A stretch of 7,494 nucleotides of DNA from Thiotrichaceae bacterium (GTDB lineage: Bacteria; Pseudomonadota; Gammaproteobacteria; Thiotrichales; Thiotrichaceae): positions 1 through 7,494 of the forward strand of contig JALVEA010000408.1 of the NCBI GenBank assembly GCA_027008665.1. Reading direction: 5' to 3'. The position numbers were made by a program, and so were the translations under genes. This document shows positions 6,664 to 7,494 of the stretch, in pieces; positions within the stretch are counted from its first letter, which is position 1, and each line of letters begins with the position of its first letter. Below the pieces are notes generated by a model, which was not told the DNA's origin, searched no databases, and was given only the letters and a program-made list of their open reading frames with translations.

Positions 6664-7494
6664 ATGAAAAAAATGTATAAAGGTGTTGTAACCGTTGCAG
6701 TAGCAACGTTTGTAGCATCGGTAGCAATAATAGCAACAAATGCTAATACAAAAGATGCAACTGAAGATGAAGCAAAGGTTAAGCAGCAAAATGCTGTATC
6801 GACAACAGTTGTTGATGGTGCAAAAAATACAAGCGATACAGCAGGAAAAGTAGCAACGACTGCAACCGAAGTAGTCGGTTCAGAAACGAATAAAGCCAAA
6901 AAAGAAGTAACTTCCGAAGAAACAGAAGCTAAAAAGGCGAGTGATGTACCGCCACCTCCTTCGCCTTTTGCCGAAGGAAAGGATAAAAAAGTAGATGAAG
7001 TCGCTAGTAGACCCGTAGCTCCTGCTAAACCTGTGGTAATGAAGGCACCTAAAGCCCCTGTTGCTCCAGAAGTGAAGGCTGCAAGTAGTGATGTTGCAAC
7101 CGAGATGAAAAAAGATGAAGCTAGTCAATCTGCAATAAAGGCACCTAAAGCACCAATGGCTGATATTACTGTTCCTAAAAAGCCTGTTATTGTAGAAACA
7201 ACCACATCCGAAAGCTCTCAAATAGCACCTAAGGTAGATGCTAAAATAGAGGTGGCAACTGATCCAAGCAAGGCAATTGAAGCATCTACAAAGAAATTAG
7301 TAGCAACAGAAGCGAAAGTGGATACGCCAGCGGATATAAAAGCTACCTCAGTCACAACCTCAAAGGTGAGCACAGAAGCTGTTAAATTAAAAGCGCCTGA
7401 AGCGCCTGTCGAAATAAAATCGCCTGTGAAGCCAGAAGTGATAGAGTTAAAAGTACCAGAGGCTCCAAAAGGATATTTACCTAAGCCTATTGAA
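6664..7494 (+). CDS. Unrecognised exported Ala/Lys/Pro-rich low-complexity protein, 5' part
   Basis: The frame stays open from ATG to the window edge, giving 277 residues without a stop, so the C-terminus is missing. The N-terminus (MKKMYKGV, then a hydrophobic stretch to about residue 24) looks like a signal peptide with possible cleavage after Ala27, or an uncleaved anchor. The rest is low complexity, rich in Ala, Lys, Val, Thr, Glu and Pro, with no Cys and very few aromatic residues. A short motif recurs, [MIL]-K-[AV]-P-[KE]-A-P, at residues 126-132, 158-164, 242-248 and 262-268; a PPPPSP run is at 96-101. Such composition resembles extended periplasmic linkers (TonB-like) or wall-spanning spacers, but no domain is recognisable and no function is assigned. 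It has its own strong ribosome site and lies behind a terminator, so it is probably a separate unit from the efflux genes. Confidence 0.75.
   Translation, partial: MKKMYKGVVTVAVATFVASVAIIATNANTKDATEDEAKVKQQNAVSTTVVDGAKNTSDTAGKVATTATEVVGSETNKAKKEVTSEETEAKKASDVPPPPSPFAEGKDKKVDEVASRPVAPAKPVVMKAPKAPVAPEVKAASSDVATEMKKDEASQSAIKAPKAPMADITVPKKPVIVETTTSESSQIAPKVDAKIEVATDPSKAIEASTKKLVATEAKVDTPADIKATSVTTSKVSTEAVKLKAPEAPVEIKSPVKPEVIELKVPEAPKGYLPKPIE

Noticed and set aside
6639..7221. Two minus-strand open frames opposite the last gene
   Set aside because: They mirror the low-complexity plus-strand gene, which has a strong ribosome site and a signal peptide; the antisense products look like nothing known.

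Overview
The window looks like chromosomal DNA from an AT-rich gammaproteobacterium. This rests on a type II secretion (Gsp) pseudopilin cluster, a proteobacterial RND efflux pair and an overall A+T-rich composition (judged by eye). I cannot name the genus. All recognisable genes are on the + strand, and no tRNA, rRNA, CRISPR array, transposase or phage gene is visible.

Left part (1-1191): the end of a type II secretion operon. It holds the C-terminus of the minor pseudopilin GspH (cut by the window edge), complete GspI and complete GspJ, packed with gaps of 4 and 15 bases. GspI and GspJ start with textbook prepilin leaders (Gly^Phe cleavage site, Glu at mature position 5). The partner usually encoded next, gspK, is absent. 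Instead there is a 367-base AT-rich gap without a convincing gene. It holds a candidate sigma70-type promoter, several inverted repeats and four copies of a GCAAAT/ATTTGC hexamer.

Middle part (1559-6556): an RND efflux pair. A periplasmic adaptor (membrane fusion protein) is followed after 93 bases by an inner-membrane RND permease. The spacer holds a striking 29-base dyad. The permease has all the core landmarks, including the Asp-Asp pair of TM4. It is about 190 residues longer than usual: after TM12 come a three-cysteine linker, an extra hydrophobic stretch and a very basic low-complexity tail with eleven exact Ala-Asp-Lys repeats. A run of nine G sits inside its coding sequence. No outer-membrane channel gene is present, so the pair probably uses a TolC-like protein encoded elsewhere. 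A strong hairpin terminator closes the unit.

Right part (6664-7494): the start of an unrecognised gene with a good ribosome binding site. It encodes a signal-peptide-bearing, Ala/Lys/Pro/Val-rich low-complexity protein with a recurring short KAP-type motif, and it runs off the window edge.

No clearly new biological system is evident. The most unusual parts are the repeat-bearing tail of the permease, the poly-G tract, the dyad between the two efflux genes and the low-complexity exported protein downstream.
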